A stretch of 64,000 bases of DNA from UBA11957 sp963603285. Lineage in GTDB: Bacteria > Bacillota > Clostridia > Lachnospirales > Lachnospiraceae. The position numbers and the translations under genes are program-made. The stretch lies in contig CAVCMG010000003.1 of the NCBI GenBank assembly GCA_963603285.1, positions 45,132 through 109,131 of the forward strand. Reading direction: 5' to 3'. Below the pieces are notes generated by a model. It made no database searches. It had not been told where the DNA came from and was given only the letters and a program-made list of their open reading frames with translations. Positions 1 through 8,559 of the stretch are shown piece by piece; positions within the stretch are counted from its first letter, which is position 1, and the number at the start of each line of letters is the position of its first letter.

Positions 1-801
1 ATAAAATGCACGGGATATCCCCATCAGAATACCAAAGGTCATCGGTCCGGCCAGATCACCCAGCGTCTTGGAAATGCCCAGTCCACGCTCCGCCAGAGCG
101 GAAGCCCACTGGCTTACCGCCTGTTCACTGGCACCGGCACAAAGCATCATCAGAAACAGGATCCAGAACAGTCCGTTTTTTAACAGCTCGCCAAGCTTCA
201 TCCCAGTCTCGCCCTCTTCGATCAGCGGAGCGATCGGCACGCCGATGAAAAGCAGTCCGTTCAGCACCGGGATCACCGCCCACAGCATAGCCAGAATCTT
301 CCAGTTTTGGATACCAAATACAGCAAAAAACAGCGTGGAGACAAGGACAACGCCCACCTGCCCCCAGCAGTAAAACGAATGCAGAAGGCTCATGGCCTTT
401 TCCTTATTGTCCGTCGGACAGGATTCCACCACCGGACTGATCAGGACCTCCAGAAGTCCACCGCCGACGGCATAGATCAGGATAGCGATCAGCAGTCCGA
501 TAAACGGGTCTTCAAAAAGCTCTGGCAGTACTGGCAAAAGGAAAAGTCCCACAGCCGATAAACCATGTGCCAGCAGCATGGACGCCCGATACCCGATCCT
601 GTCCACAAAACCTACCGACAAAAGATCCACCAGAAGCTGTAAGCCAAAGTTAAACGTTACCAGAAGCGTGATCTTTGACAGGGGAATCCCGTAGCTGTCA
701 TGAAACGTCACGAACAAAAGTGGCACAAAGTTATTGACAATCGCCTGTACGATATACCCGATAAAGCAGGCATAGATCGTTTTCTGATATCCTTTTTCCA
801 T
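1..801 (-). CDS. MFS transporter, C-terminally cut by window edge
   Basis: Minus-strand reading frame open from the ATG at 799-801 to the left edge, so only about the first 267 residues are visible. It has the hydrophobic segment pattern of a 12-TM major facilitator protein, starting MEKGYQKTIYACFIG, with a loop-2 type motif (VDLLSVGFVDRIGYRAS) between helices 2 and 3. The start codon abuts the stop of the siroheme reductase upstream with no gap, so the two are co-transcribed and probably translationally coupled. The substrate cannot be read from sequence; the neighbour suggests an anion such as sulfite or nitrite, but this is inference. Confidence 0.85.
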   Translation of the reverse strand, partial: MEKGYQKTIYACFIGYIVQAIVNNFVPLLFVTFHDSYGIPLSKITLLVTFNFGLQLLVDLLSVGFVDRIGYRASMLLAHGLSAVGLFLLPVLPELFEDPFIGLLIAILIYAVGGGLLEVLISPVVESCPTDNKEKAMSLLHSFYCWGQVGVVLVSTLFFAVFGIQNWKILAMLWAVIPVLNGLLFIGVPIAPLIEEGETGMKLGELLKNGLFWILFLMMLCAGASEQAVSQWASALAERGLGISKTLGDLAGPMTFGILMGISRAFY

Positions 802-1755
802 TTAACAGGTTGCACCTCCGACCATATGCAGCTTCGCCTCCAGGATTTCCTGCTTGCGCGCCAGAATATCATCCGATAACAGCTGTGCCTGTACATTTTC
901 AAAGCCCAGGCGCTCGATCGTCTGGCAGAAACGCTCACCGGTATTTCCCTGCTCGCGGAACAGTAAAATCGCCTTTTCAATCACATCCAGCGCCTCTTCC
1001 TTCGATGTAAACACCTTGTCCAGCGCCCGGCCCATGGACACCTGCTTGCCCCAGCGTCCGCCGATATAGATCTTGAAGCCGTATGTACCGTCTGTGATAC
1101 TGTCAAACACACAGTTTCCCACACAGCGGCCACAATGGATACAGACCTTCTCATCGATCTGCATCTTGCCATCCACAACCTTTGCAGCGCCTACCGGACA
1201 GACCTTCGCAATCGCACATTTCTTACAGCCCATGCATTCCTCCGCCTTATACTGCGGAATCCGCTGTCCGATGATACCGATATCGTTCAGATTCGGCTTT
1301 ACGCAGTTATTCGGACATCCACCCACTGCAATCTTAAACTTGTGCGGCAGCTTCACCTGACGATATCCCTTGTAAAATCTCTGATGAATCTCCTCCGACA
1401 GCGCATAGGAATCCAGCAAGCCGTACTGGCATGTCGTACCCTTACAGGACACCACCGGCCGCACTAAAGAACCCGTACCACCGGTCTCCATGCCCTCCTT
1501 TGCAATAAACGCCTGAAACTCCTCGATCTTTTCATACGGAATCCCCTGCACCTCGATCGTCTGCCGTGTCGTAAACAGCACCGTACCATTACCAAACTTC
1601 TCCGCCGCATCCGCAATACATCGCTGCTGCACCGCCGTAATCTTTCCATTCACCGTGATCACCCGCGCCGAAAACATATCCGTCCCCGTATTATTCAGGA
1701 AACCCATACCCTTCACACGCTTCACATCTGCCGCACTGACTGTAGCTGCTGCCAT
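802..1755 (-). CDS. Siroheme/4Fe-4S sulfite or nitrite reductase-like protein with ferredoxin domain
   Basis: A 317-residue cytoplasmic redox protein. The N-terminal part matches the ferredoxin-like half of nitrite/sulfite reductases; the siroheme/cluster ligands would be C104, C109, C147 and C151 (CKGTTC and GGCPNNC). Two 4Fe-4S ferredoxin motifs follow (C174, C177, C180, C186 and C205, C208, C211, C215). The first cysteine pair is C-x4-C rather than the usual C-x5-C. The family (AsrC and small clostridial reductases) reduces sulfite or nitrite with six electrons. No AsrA or AsrB partner lies beside it; an MFS gene follows directly. Start chosen at ATG 1755 behind AGGAG at good spacing. The substrate is unresolved. 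Confidence 0.85.
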   Translation of the reverse strand: MAAATVSAADVKRVKGMGFLNNTGTDMFSARVITVNGKITAVQQRCIADAAEKFGNGTVLFTTRQTIEVQGIPYEKIEEFQAFIAKEGMETGGTGSLVRPVVSCKGTTCQYGLLDSYALSEEIHQRFYKGYRQVKLPHKFKIAVGGCPNNCVKPNLNDIGIIGQRIPQYKAEECMGCKKCAIAKVCPVGAAKVVDGKMQIDEKVCIHCGRCVGNCVFDSITDGTYGFKIYIGGRWGKQVSMGRALDKVFTSKEEALDVIEKAILLFREQGNTGERFCQTIERLGFENVQAQLLSDDILARKQEILEAKLHMVGGATC

Positions 1756-1786
1756 ATTTTTAATCTCCTTTCATTTTTAGTAAACA

Positions 1787-2009
1787 GGGGTCGAAGAACG
1801 ATTCTCTGGTGTTTGGCCCCAGTCTTCACATATATATATTCTGTCCCAGCGACTTTCCCGAGCAAAAGAAACCTCCACTGGAGCTTTCTTTTCCATGCTC
1901 AGGCAGCAAGAGTCCGAGACTACAGGCTCGGACCGGCGCAGGCGGAGCGCAGGAGAGAATATATATGTGAAGACTGGGGCCAAATGCCGGAGAATCGTTC
2001 TTTGACCCC
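1787..2009. repeat. Long inverted-repeat element (54-56 bp arms) between glmS and the reductase gene
   Basis: Left arm 1787-1842 and right arm 1956-2009 are near-perfect reverse complements (a few mismatches and a 2-base AT difference in the ATATAT run). The 113-base centre carries further hairpins: one with TGGAG/CTCCA arms at about 1864-1892 and one with TCCGAG/CTCGGA arms at about 1912-1931. It fills nearly all of the gap between glmS and the reductase gene. It could be a MITE-like element or a large structured transcript end. No transposase and no clear target duplication were seen. Confidence 0.75.
1858..1912 (-). repeat. Dispersed hairpin repeat, copy A
   Basis: The hairpin core AAAGAAACCTCCACTGGAG plus CTTTCTTTT (plus-strand reading) recurs at 33972-34024 and 58959-59010. 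This copy lies inside the large inverted repeat and has an extra stem from GAGC/GCTC flanks. On the minus strand all three copies follow another hairpin and a sequence like CTTGTTACC (here CTTGCTGCC). Confidence 0.6.
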
Positions 2010-2020
2010 GTCCGTCCTAT

Positions 2021-3859
2021 TTATTCTACTGTAACACTCTTGGCAAGATTCCTCGGCTTATCCACATCCAGTCCCTTGGCCACACTGACATAATATCCCA
2101 TCAGCTGCAGCGGAATCACCGCCAGAGACGTAGCAAAATGCTCATCCGTTTTCGGGATATATACCGTAAACTCCGCCGTATCCTCGATCTCATAATTGCC
2201 ATACGTCGTCAGACCCATCAGATACGCTCCACGGCTCTTGCACTCTACCATATTGCTGACCGTCTTTTCATACAGACCGCTCTGGGTCAGCACACCGATC
2301 ACCAGCGTACCATCCTCGATCAGACTGATCGTACCATGCTTTAACTCACCGGCTGCATACGCCTCACTGTGGATATAGGAAATCTCCTTCATTTTCAAAC
2401 TTCCTTCCAGACTGATCGCATAGTCGATACCACGGCCGATAAAGAAGATATCCTTCGCATTGATCTGCTTGGACGCAAACCACTGGATACGTTCCTTGTC
2501 CTCTAAAATCTTTGTGATCTTCTCCGGCAGCGTCTCCAGCTCTGTCAGAAGCTCTGTATAATAGCTGTCCTCGATCGTGCCGCGGATCTTAGCGAACTGG
2601 ATAGCCAGACAGTAGGCAGCGATCAGCTGTGTACTGTATGCCTTTGTCGTGGCAACAGCAATCTCCGGTCCGGCCAGTGTATAGAATACATTGTCTGCCT
2701 CGCGGGCGATGGAGCTTCCGATGACATTGACGATACCCAGTGTCTTAATGCCCTTTTCCTTGGCCAGACGAAGGGCTGCCAGGCTGTCTGCCGTCTCACC
2801 GGACTGGCTGATGATCAATACCAGACCATTCTTGTCCAGCAGCGGATTGCGGTAACGGAACTCCGAAGCCAGCTCCACACGTACCGGGATCTTTGCCAGA
2901 TCCTCGATCACATACTGGGCAGCCACACCGACATGGTAGGCAGAACCACAGGCTACGATATAAATCTGAGAAATACCCTGGATCTCTTCATCGGAAAGTC
3001 CTACATCCGACAGATCCAGCGCATCGCCTTTTTTTACAGAATGTAACGTATCTGCCACAGCTTTTGGCTGCTCATGGATCTCTTTGATCATAAAATGCTC
3101 GTAACCGGCCTTTTCTGCCGCATGGGCATCCCATTTGATCTCCACGCACTCCTTCTCGATCTCGTCACCGTCCAGATTGTAAAAGGTAATCTCACCCTTT
3201 CTCATGCGGGCCATTTCCATGTTACCGATATAGTATACATTCTTTGTATGGCTTAAGATCGCCGGTACATCCGAACCAAGATAGGTCTCACCGTCAGCGA
3301 TACCCAGCACCATCGGGCTGTCCTTACGTGCGGCATAGATCTCCTCCGGATATTCCTTAAACATAAAAGCAAAGGCATAGGAGCCACGGATACGCACCAG
3401 TGCATGGTTGATCGCATCGACCGGCGTATGCTCATACTTCTTATAATAATAATCTACCAGCTTCACAGCGACCTCTGTATCGGTCGAAGAATAGAAGGTA
3501 TAGCCTTTGCGGACCAGCTTTTCCTTCAGCTCCTGATAATTTTCGATAATACCGTTGTGCACACCGACAACATTGCCGTCATCGGATGTATGCGGATGGG
3601 CGTTTGTCTCTGAAGGTTCTCCATGGGTCGCCCAGCGCGTATGTCCGATACCGCAGGTTCCCTTCAGGGCGTTGCCGTTGTCTGTTTTTTCTTTTAAAGC
3701 GAGCAGACGGCCCTTTGCCTTGACGATCCGGGTATCCTCTTCGCCGTTACGCACAGCCAGTCCGGCCGAGTCGTATCCTCTGTATTCCAGCTTTGACAGT
3801 CCATCCAAAAGAATCGGCGCTGCCTGCCTGTTACCTGTAAATCCTACAATTCCACACAT
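2021..3859 (-). CDS. glmS: Glutamine--fructose-6-phosphate aminotransferase (isomerizing)
   Basis: Makes glucosamine-6-phosphate from fructose-6-phosphate and glutamine, the first step to UDP-GlcNAc and peptidoglycan. The 612-residue length is normal. The N-terminal class II glutaminase domain starts MCGIVGFTGN, with Cys2 as nucleophile after Met removal. Two SIS sugar-isomerase domains follow (about 290-425 and 460-600), including SQSGETADSLAALR and the C-terminal DKPRNLAKSVTVE tail. The ribosome site AGGAGAAC precedes ATG. I looked for a glmS ribozyme in the 395-base leader and found none, so control here differs from Bacillus. Confidence 0.97.
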   Translation of the reverse strand: MCGIVGFTGNRQAAPILLDGLSKLEYRGYDSAGLAVRNGEEDTRIVKAKGRLLALKEKTDNGNALKGTCGIGHTRWATHGEPSETNAHPHTSDDGNVVGVHNGIIENYQELKEKLVRKGYTFYSSTDTEVAVKLVDYYYKKYEHTPVDAINHALVRIRGSYAFAFMFKEYPEEIYAARKDSPMVLGIADGETYLGSDVPAILSHTKNVYYIGNMEMARMRKGEITFYNLDGDEIEKECVEIKWDAHAAEKAGYEHFMIKEIHEQPKAVADTLHSVKKGDALDLSDVGLSDEEIQGISQIYIVACGSAYHVGVAAQYVIEDLAKIPVRVELASEFRYRNPLLDKNGLVLIISQSGETADSLAALRLAKEKGIKTLGIVNVIGSSIAREADNVFYTLAGPEIAVATTKAYSTQLIAAYCLAIQFAKIRGTIEDSYYTELLTELETLPEKITKILEDKERIQWFASKQINAKDIFFIGRGIDYAISLEGSLKMKEISYIHSEAYAAGELKHGTISLIEDGTLVIGVLTQSGLYEKTVSNMVECKSRGAYLMGLTTYGNYEIEDTAEFTVYIPKTDEHFATSLAVIPLQLMGYYVSVAKGLDVDKPRNLAKSVTVE

Positions 3860-4254
3860 AAATGTTCTCCTTTTTTGTATGTTTATCTATCCAGAAAGTT
3901 CTGAAAATATGTCTGTCTTTTATTTCTAAAATCCGCTTTATCATAGCACATATTCGCATTTCTTACCATTACTTTTTCCCGGCTCTTTTCCTTTGTATTT
4001 TAAAAGTTACTTTTTTCTCCATAAATAAACCGTAATTCATTATACTGCGCGTCCCATCTTTTATTATCTTTATTGTCTGATTCTTTTCTTTTGCATCTTT
4101 TTATTGTGCATTTTAACATATGAATTTTTTTCGCACAAATTTTCCCGGAAAATCCTGCACAGTTTTTATGCGTGGTGCACATAGAACCGTGGGCATATTT
4201 GCCATATAGTTAAACCAGAAGATACGAAAAGCCAACAGAAAGGAGTGATTCTCT
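3860..4254. other. Divergent intergenic region between glmS and the URO-D cassette
   Basis: AT-rich 395 bases with no gene. On the minus strand a TATGAT -10 (3940-3945) with a weak TGGTAA -35 (3963-3968, spacing 17) could serve glmS. On the plus strand a TATAGT hexamer at 4205-4210 could be the cassette's -10, but no good -35 is visible. Just upstream are short dyads (GTGCAC at about 4175; GGCATATTTGCC at 4192-4203) that could bind a regulator. The cassette's ribosome site AAAGGAGTG is at about 4239-4247. Confidence 0.4.
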
Positions 4255-5244
4255 ATGATGACATTACGTGAAAACGCCATGGCGATCTACAATCGTGAGC
4301 AGCCGGATTTTTACAGTGATCTGATGGAAGCGATCGAGCTGGTACCGGATCCGGTGCTGATGTCCGGCTTCGGACCGCAGACCGGTGAAGACTACAAGGA
4401 TCCCTGGGGCGTAACATGGAGGTTCAACCCCGGCGCACCCGGCCCGCATCCACACATCACCGAAGAAAACAAAGTCATCAAAGATATCGAAAAATGGGAG
4501 GAACAGGTGACAGTTCCCGGCTTCGATGGTCTTGACTTCGGCCCGGCGATCCAGGTCGCAGAAGCAACCAACCGTAAGGAAAAATTCGTAGGTTTCATGT
4601 TTGGCGGAGGCCTTTTTGAACGGACACATTTCCTGATGGGAATGGAAGATGCACTGGTCAACTACCTTGAATATCCGGACGAGATGGCGGCATGGCTTCG
4701 CAAGATCGCGGATTACAAGATTGCCTATATCCGGCTGATGGCAGAAAAGGTACACCCTGATATCATCTTCTATCACGATGACTGGGGTTCCAAGCAGAAC
4801 GTGTTCCTGCCACCAACGGTATGGCGTGAGCTGATCAAGCCACTCCAGACAGAGATTGCCTCTGTGATCCATGAATGTGGCATGATCTATATGCACCATG
4901 CAGACTGCATCTGCCAGCCAATCGTAAAGGATATGGTCGAGCTTGGCGTAGACATCTGGCAGGGCGTTATCGCACAGAACGATATCGTTAAGATCCAGGA
5001 GATCACCGAAGGTAAGCTGGCCATGGTCGGCGGCATCGACGGTCCGGCGATCGACATTGACGGCATCTCCAAAGCAGCGATCCGCAAAGAGGTCAGAAGA
5101 GCCATCGACACCTACTGTCCGGGTGGCAGATTCTATCCGGGTATTCCGAACGGTGTCTGCTACAGAGAGTGGAACAATTCGATTTTCATGGATGAGCTTC
5201 ACACATACGGCAGACAGTTTGCAAAAGAGCATCCTGTCGGCTAA
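4255..5244 (+). CDS. Uroporphyrinogen decarboxylase-fold (MtaA/CmuA-like methyltransferase) protein
   Basis: 329 residues of the URO-D superfamily, whose members are either heme-pathway decarboxylases or cobalamin-dependent methyltransferases. Family-typical segments are FYHDDWGSKQ (H174, D175, D176), HECGMIYMHHADC (H214, H215, C218) and MVGGIDGP. H215 and C218/C220 could be zinc ligands of a methyltransferase; this is inference. There are no other heme-synthesis genes nearby, and a second family member lies in the same operon after an MFS gene, which argues for a catabolic or demethylating role over heme synthesis. Start ATG 4255 follows AAAGGAGTG; ATG 4258 is the alternative. Confidence 0.85.
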   Translation: MMTLRENAMAIYNREQPDFYSDLMEAIELVPDPVLMSGFGPQTGEDYKDPWGVTWRFNPGAPGPHPHITEENKVIKDIEKWEEQVTVPGFDGLDFGPAIQVAEATNRKEKFVGFMFGGGLFERTHFLMGMEDALVNYLEYPDEMAAWLRKIADYKIAYIRLMAEKVHPDIIFYHDDWGSKQNVFLPPTVWRELIKPLQTEIASVIHECGMIYMHHADCICQPIVKDMVELGVDIWQGVIAQNDIVKIQEITEGKLAMVGGIDGPAIDIDGISKAAIRKEVRRAIDTYCPGGRFYPGIPNGVCYREWNNSIFMDELHTYGRQFAKEHPVG

Positions 5245-5306
5245 TGAACGATGACATACATAAAGGAAAGACACGAACATATTGTTTATAAAGGGGGAAA
5301 TTTACT

Positions 5307-6458
5307 ATGTCAGATACTACGAAAAAGGTTTCCGGTATCGGTACTTTTGCGATACTGAGTCTGTACCTGGTTTCTATGGGCTTCTCAGTTGTTACACCGG
5401 CCATGGCTACACTGGCTGAACACTTTGCAGGTAAAGACGTTTCCTGGTTCTCCACACTGCCGACATTATTCATTGTCGTTGGTACTTTCGCAGGTGGTCA
5501 GGTGATGGGCAGGAAATTCAGCTGCAAATCGATGGCTATCATCGGTTCTCTGATCGCTCTGATCTTTGGATGTGCACCGGCACTGTTTGACAACTACGTT
5601 GGCACACTGATCTGCCGTGCAGCTTTCGGTTTTGGTATGGGCTTTATGTCTCCGCTTGGCAACGCACTGATCGTTGGTAACTTTGAAGGCCAGAAACAGG
5701 CTTCCTTACTTGGTTACGGTACACTTTGCATGAACGGTGGCGGTATCATCCTGCAGATGCTCGGTGGTATGCTTGCCGGTAAAAACTGGCAGCTCACCTT
5801 CTGGGGCCATCTGTTTATGGCGATCGGCCTGATCATGGCTTTCTTCCTTCCGGAACTGCCGAAGGTTGAGGCACCGGCACAGGGCGCTGTTAAGGAAAAG
5901 GTTTCCAAATCCGTATGGGTTATCGCTGTCATGCTTTTAGTTTACAATGTACTGAACTTCCCGATCATGATGAACCTTTCCGTACTGTTCATCAACAGAA
6001 ATGCCGGTGGTGCTGCTGTAGCTGCTACGACACTTTCTCTGTACACGGTATTCGGATGTATCGCAGGTTTCCTGTTCGGTCAGCTCTTTAAGATCATGAA
6101 AAAATACATCATCGGTGTAGGTTTCGTGATCTGTGCAACAGGTGCTCTGATCGTTTACATCGGCCAGACAGCTACTCTGATGACTGTTGGTACTGTAATG
6201 CTTGGCTTTGGTTTCTCGATGATCTTCCCGGCCTGCATGGCATGGGCTGGTATGTCCACACCGCCGGCAACAATCGCCACAGCGTCTGCTCTGATCCTGG
6301 CTCTGATGAACCTTGGCGGATTCTTATCTTCCTTCTGGTTACAGCTGTTAAACGCAGTTGCCGGAGAATCTGTTCTGTCTGCAATCCTTGTAGAGATCGT
6401 TGTCTTCTATGTACTGGCTGTAGTCTTCTTTATCCGCAGCCCGTTCAGAGAGAAATAA
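5307..6458 (+). CDS. MFS transporter of the URO-D cassette
   Basis: 383 residues, about 12 hydrophobic helices with small-residue-rich segments (FGFGMGFMSPLGNALI) typical of major facilitator permeases. It is short of loops and has no signal peptide. The ribosome site AAGGGGGAAA lies 7-8 bases before the ATG. It sits 62 bases after the first URO-D-like gene and 107 before the second, on the same strand, so all three form one transcription unit. It probably imports the substrate handled by the two enzymes, or exports its product; the sequence does not show which. Confidence 0.88.
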   Translation: MSDTTKKVSGIGTFAILSLYLVSMGFSVVTPAMATLAEHFAGKDVSWFSTLPTLFIVVGTFAGGQVMGRKFSCKSMAIIGSLIALIFGCAPALFDNYVGTLICRAAFGFGMGFMSPLGNALIVGNFEGQKQASLLGYGTLCMNGGGIILQMLGGMLAGKNWQLTFWGHLFMAIGLIMAFFLPELPKVEAPAQGAVKEKVSKSVWVIAVMLLVYNVLNFPIMMNLSVLFINRNAGGAAVAATTLSLYTVFGCIAGFLFGQLFKIMKKYIIGVGFVICATGALIVYIGQTATLMTVGTVMLGFGFSMIFPACMAWAGMSTPPATIATASALILALMNLGGFLSSFWLQLLNAVAGESVLSAILVEIVVFYVLAVVFFIRSPFREK

Positions 6459-6565
6459 TCATTCGAACATTCTATACTGCAGGAGTTGCTTAGGGCAGCT
6501 CCTGTGGGATGTTAAAAAAACAAATAAAACAAAATAAATCACATATGCAACAGGAGGTATTTACT

Positions 6566-7624
6566 ATGTTAACAGCAAAAGAAAATATGATTCAGGTTAT
6601 CGAAGGCGGCAAGCCGGATCGTTTCGTCAACCAGTATGAGGCAGTTTCCCTGCTCTTCCATCCGTTCCTGATGAAATCCCCGATGGTTCCGAAGGGAACA
6701 GCTGTTAAGGACGCTCTGCCGAACGCATGGGGTATCTATTTTGCATTCCCGGAGAACACACCTGGCTCTTTCCCGGTACAGGATCAGGAGCATCTGCTGG
6801 TTAAGGATATCGAGCACTGGCAGGATTATGTAAAGGTTCCGTCTCTGGACTTTACGGATGAGGAATGGGCCGCTGCCAAGGCTATGTATGATTCTGTGGA
6901 TGGTACAAAGACGATGAAGGCTCTGTTTGTAGCTCCTGGTCTGTTTGAGCAGTGTCATCATATGTGTACAATCGAGGAAGTTCTGATGGCTATGTATGAG
7001 AGTCCGGATGAGCTGCATGCGATGATCGATATGCTGACAGAGTTTGAACTTAAAATGGCTGAGGGTATCTGTGAACACATTCATCCGGAGGCTATTTTCC
7101 ATCATGACGACTGGGGCAGCCAGAAGAGTACGTTCATGAGTCCGGAGATGTTTGAGGAGTTCTTTGTTGAGCCGTACAAGAAGATTTATGGTTACTATCA
7201 TGAGCACGGTGTTAAATATGTGTTCCATCATTCTGACAGCTATGCTGCTACTCTGGTACCGGCTATGATCGAGATGGGTATTGATGTATGGCAGGGCTGC
7301 TTCTCTACGAATGATCTGCCGACTCTGATTGAGAAATATGGCGACAAGATCACTTTCATGGGTGGTATTGAGAACTGTCTGGTTGACTATGAGGGATGGA
7401 CAGAGGAAAACTGCCGCAAGGTTGTTCGTAAGACGATCGATGCCTGCACGGCTAATGGCAACAAGTACTTTATTCCTTGTATCGCTCAGGGTGGTCCGGG
7501 GTCTGTATTCCCGGGTGTTTACAAGAGTATGTGGGATGAGATTGATAAGTATAATATTGAGAAGTTTGGATGCACACAGGAAGAACTGGATGAGGCAAGA
7601 CTTCCGATCAATATTATGTTCTAA
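6566..7624 (+). CDS. Second uroporphyrinogen decarboxylase-fold methyltransferase-like protein
   Basis: 352 residues, a diverged paralog of the protein at 4255. It shares the order of motifs: GLFEQCHH (about 126), FHHDDWGSQ (H179, H180, D181, D182), YVFHHSDS (H221, H222) and MGGIEN. Where the first protein has HHADC this one has HHSDS, so it lacks the cysteine that would bind zinc at that position; the two may differ in chemistry or form a heteromeric pair. Start at 6566 is chosen for CAGGAGG eight bases upstream; an in-frame ATG at 6509 has no ribosome site. No corrinoid protein gene is adjacent, so a methyl acceptor would have to come from elsewhere. Confidence 0.85.
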   Translation: MLTAKENMIQVIEGGKPDRFVNQYEAVSLLFHPFLMKSPMVPKGTAVKDALPNAWGIYFAFPENTPGSFPVQDQEHLLVKDIEHWQDYVKVPSLDFTDEEWAAAKAMYDSVDGTKTMKALFVAPGLFEQCHHMCTIEEVLMAMYESPDELHAMIDMLTEFELKMAEGICEHIHPEAIFHHDDWGSQKSTFMSPEMFEEFFVEPYKKIYGYYHEHGVKYVFHHSDSYAATLVPAMIEMGIDVWQGCFSTNDLPTLIEKYGDKITFMGGIENCLVDYEGWTEENCRKVVRKTIDACTANGNKYFIPCIAQGGPGSVFPGVYKSMWDEIDKYNIEKFGCTQEELDEARLPINIMF

Positions 7625-7651
7625 GTTTAATATTGGCAATTCTTCTCTCAG

Positions 7652-7686
7652 GAGAGGCAGGGGCTTTGGTTCCTGCCTCTCTTTTT
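7652..7686 (+). terminator. Intrinsic terminator of the URO-D cassette
   Basis: Perfect 10-bp stem GAGAGGCAGG / CCTGCCTCTC with a 10-base loop followed by TTTTT, 28 bases after the stop of the last cassette gene. Confidence 0.9.
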
Positions 7687-7756
7687 GACGGACGGCGACT
7701 TCCTTTACATCCTCTTATATTGTTCTGGTATTTGCCAGAGTTCTTCACTTTATCGA

Positions 7757-8545
7757 CTAGATAATTGACTTTCTCGGACAAGCGGCTTTACACTCGCCAC
7801 AGTTTGTACACAGGCTGTAGTCGATATGCGGTACGTTGTTTTCTACCTTCATAGCGCCGTGCTGGCAGGTCTTTTCACACTTTTTACAGCCGATACAGCC
7901 GACGTCACACTGTACCATGACGGCTTTGCCGCGTTCGGTACAGCTGCAGGCTACGTGGGCGGCTGCGTCGTACGGGATCAGGGAGATCAGGTGCTGGGGG
8001 CAGGCGGCTACGCATTTGCTACAGGCTTTACATTTTTCTTTATCTACAACGGCAACACCGTTGACGATGTGGATTGCATCGAAGGGACAGGCTTTGGTGC
8101 AGTTACCGAAGCCGAGGCAGCCGTTACTGCAGACTTTGGAGCCGCCATTTGGCACGTAGGCCATCATGGCGCAGTCTTCGATGCCGGTGTAGGTGTACTG
8201 TACTTTGGACTTTTCACAGTCACCTGCGCAGTGTACGAAGGCTACCTGACGGGCGACTTCTGTGACTTCTTCGCCCATGATGGCGGCGATTTTGGCTGCT
8301 ACAGGCGGACCGCCAACGGGACATCCGTTTGCGGGAGCTTCGCCTTTGGCGATGGCGGCTGCCATACCGTCACATCCAGGGTAGCCGCAGCCACCACAGT
8401 TATTGCCGGGAAGGGCTTCACGTACGGCCACTTCGCGGGGATCTGTATCTACGTGAAAGGCTTTACCGGCGATTCCCAGTAAAATACCGATCACGATACC
8501 TGTGCCGCCGACCATGACGGCGGCCAGAAGAATTGCTGTACTCAT
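7757..8545 (-). CDS. rnfB: Electron transport complex subunit RnfB (ferredoxin-like)
   Basis: Ferredoxin-entry subunit of the Rnf complex, which couples ferredoxin oxidation and NAD+ reduction to Na+ or H+ export. 262 residues. An N-terminal membrane helix (about 5-27) is followed by the four-cysteine cluster domain (CGGCGYPGC, about 51-59, and downstream cysteines). Ferredoxin-type 4Fe-4S motifs follow (CSNGCLGFGNCTKACP, CKACSKCVAACP, CIGCKKCEKTC, CTNCGECKAACP). This is longer than the proteobacterial protein, as in Clostridia, where RnfB carries extra clusters. It is the last gene of the rnf operon, 14 bases after rnfA. Confidence 0.96.
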   Translation of the reverse strand: MSTAILLAAVMVGGTGIVIGILLGIAGKAFHVDTDPREVAVREALPGNNCGGCGYPGCDGMAAAIAKGEAPANGCPVGGPPVAAKIAAIMGEEVTEVARQVAFVHCAGDCEKSKVQYTYTGIEDCAMMAYVPNGGSKVCSNGCLGFGNCTKACPFDAIHIVNGVAVVDKEKCKACSKCVAACPQHLISLIPYDAAAHVACSCTERGKAVMVQCDVGCIGCKKCEKTCQHGAMKVENNVPHIDYSLCTNCGECKAACPRKSII

Positions 8546-8559
8546 CTCTCATACACCTC

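Noticed and set aside
3860..4254. glmS ribozyme upstream of glmS
   Set aside because: None of the conserved ribozyme core text was found in the leader on the minus strand.
4264..5280. 338-codon minus-strand open frame opposite the first URO-D-like gene
   Set aside because: Antisense shadow of a clearly conserved gene; no ribosome site and no family resemblance.
6569..7639. 356-codon minus-strand open frame opposite the second URO-D-like gene
   Set aside because: Shadow frame; the plus strand has conserved motifs and a good ribosome site.
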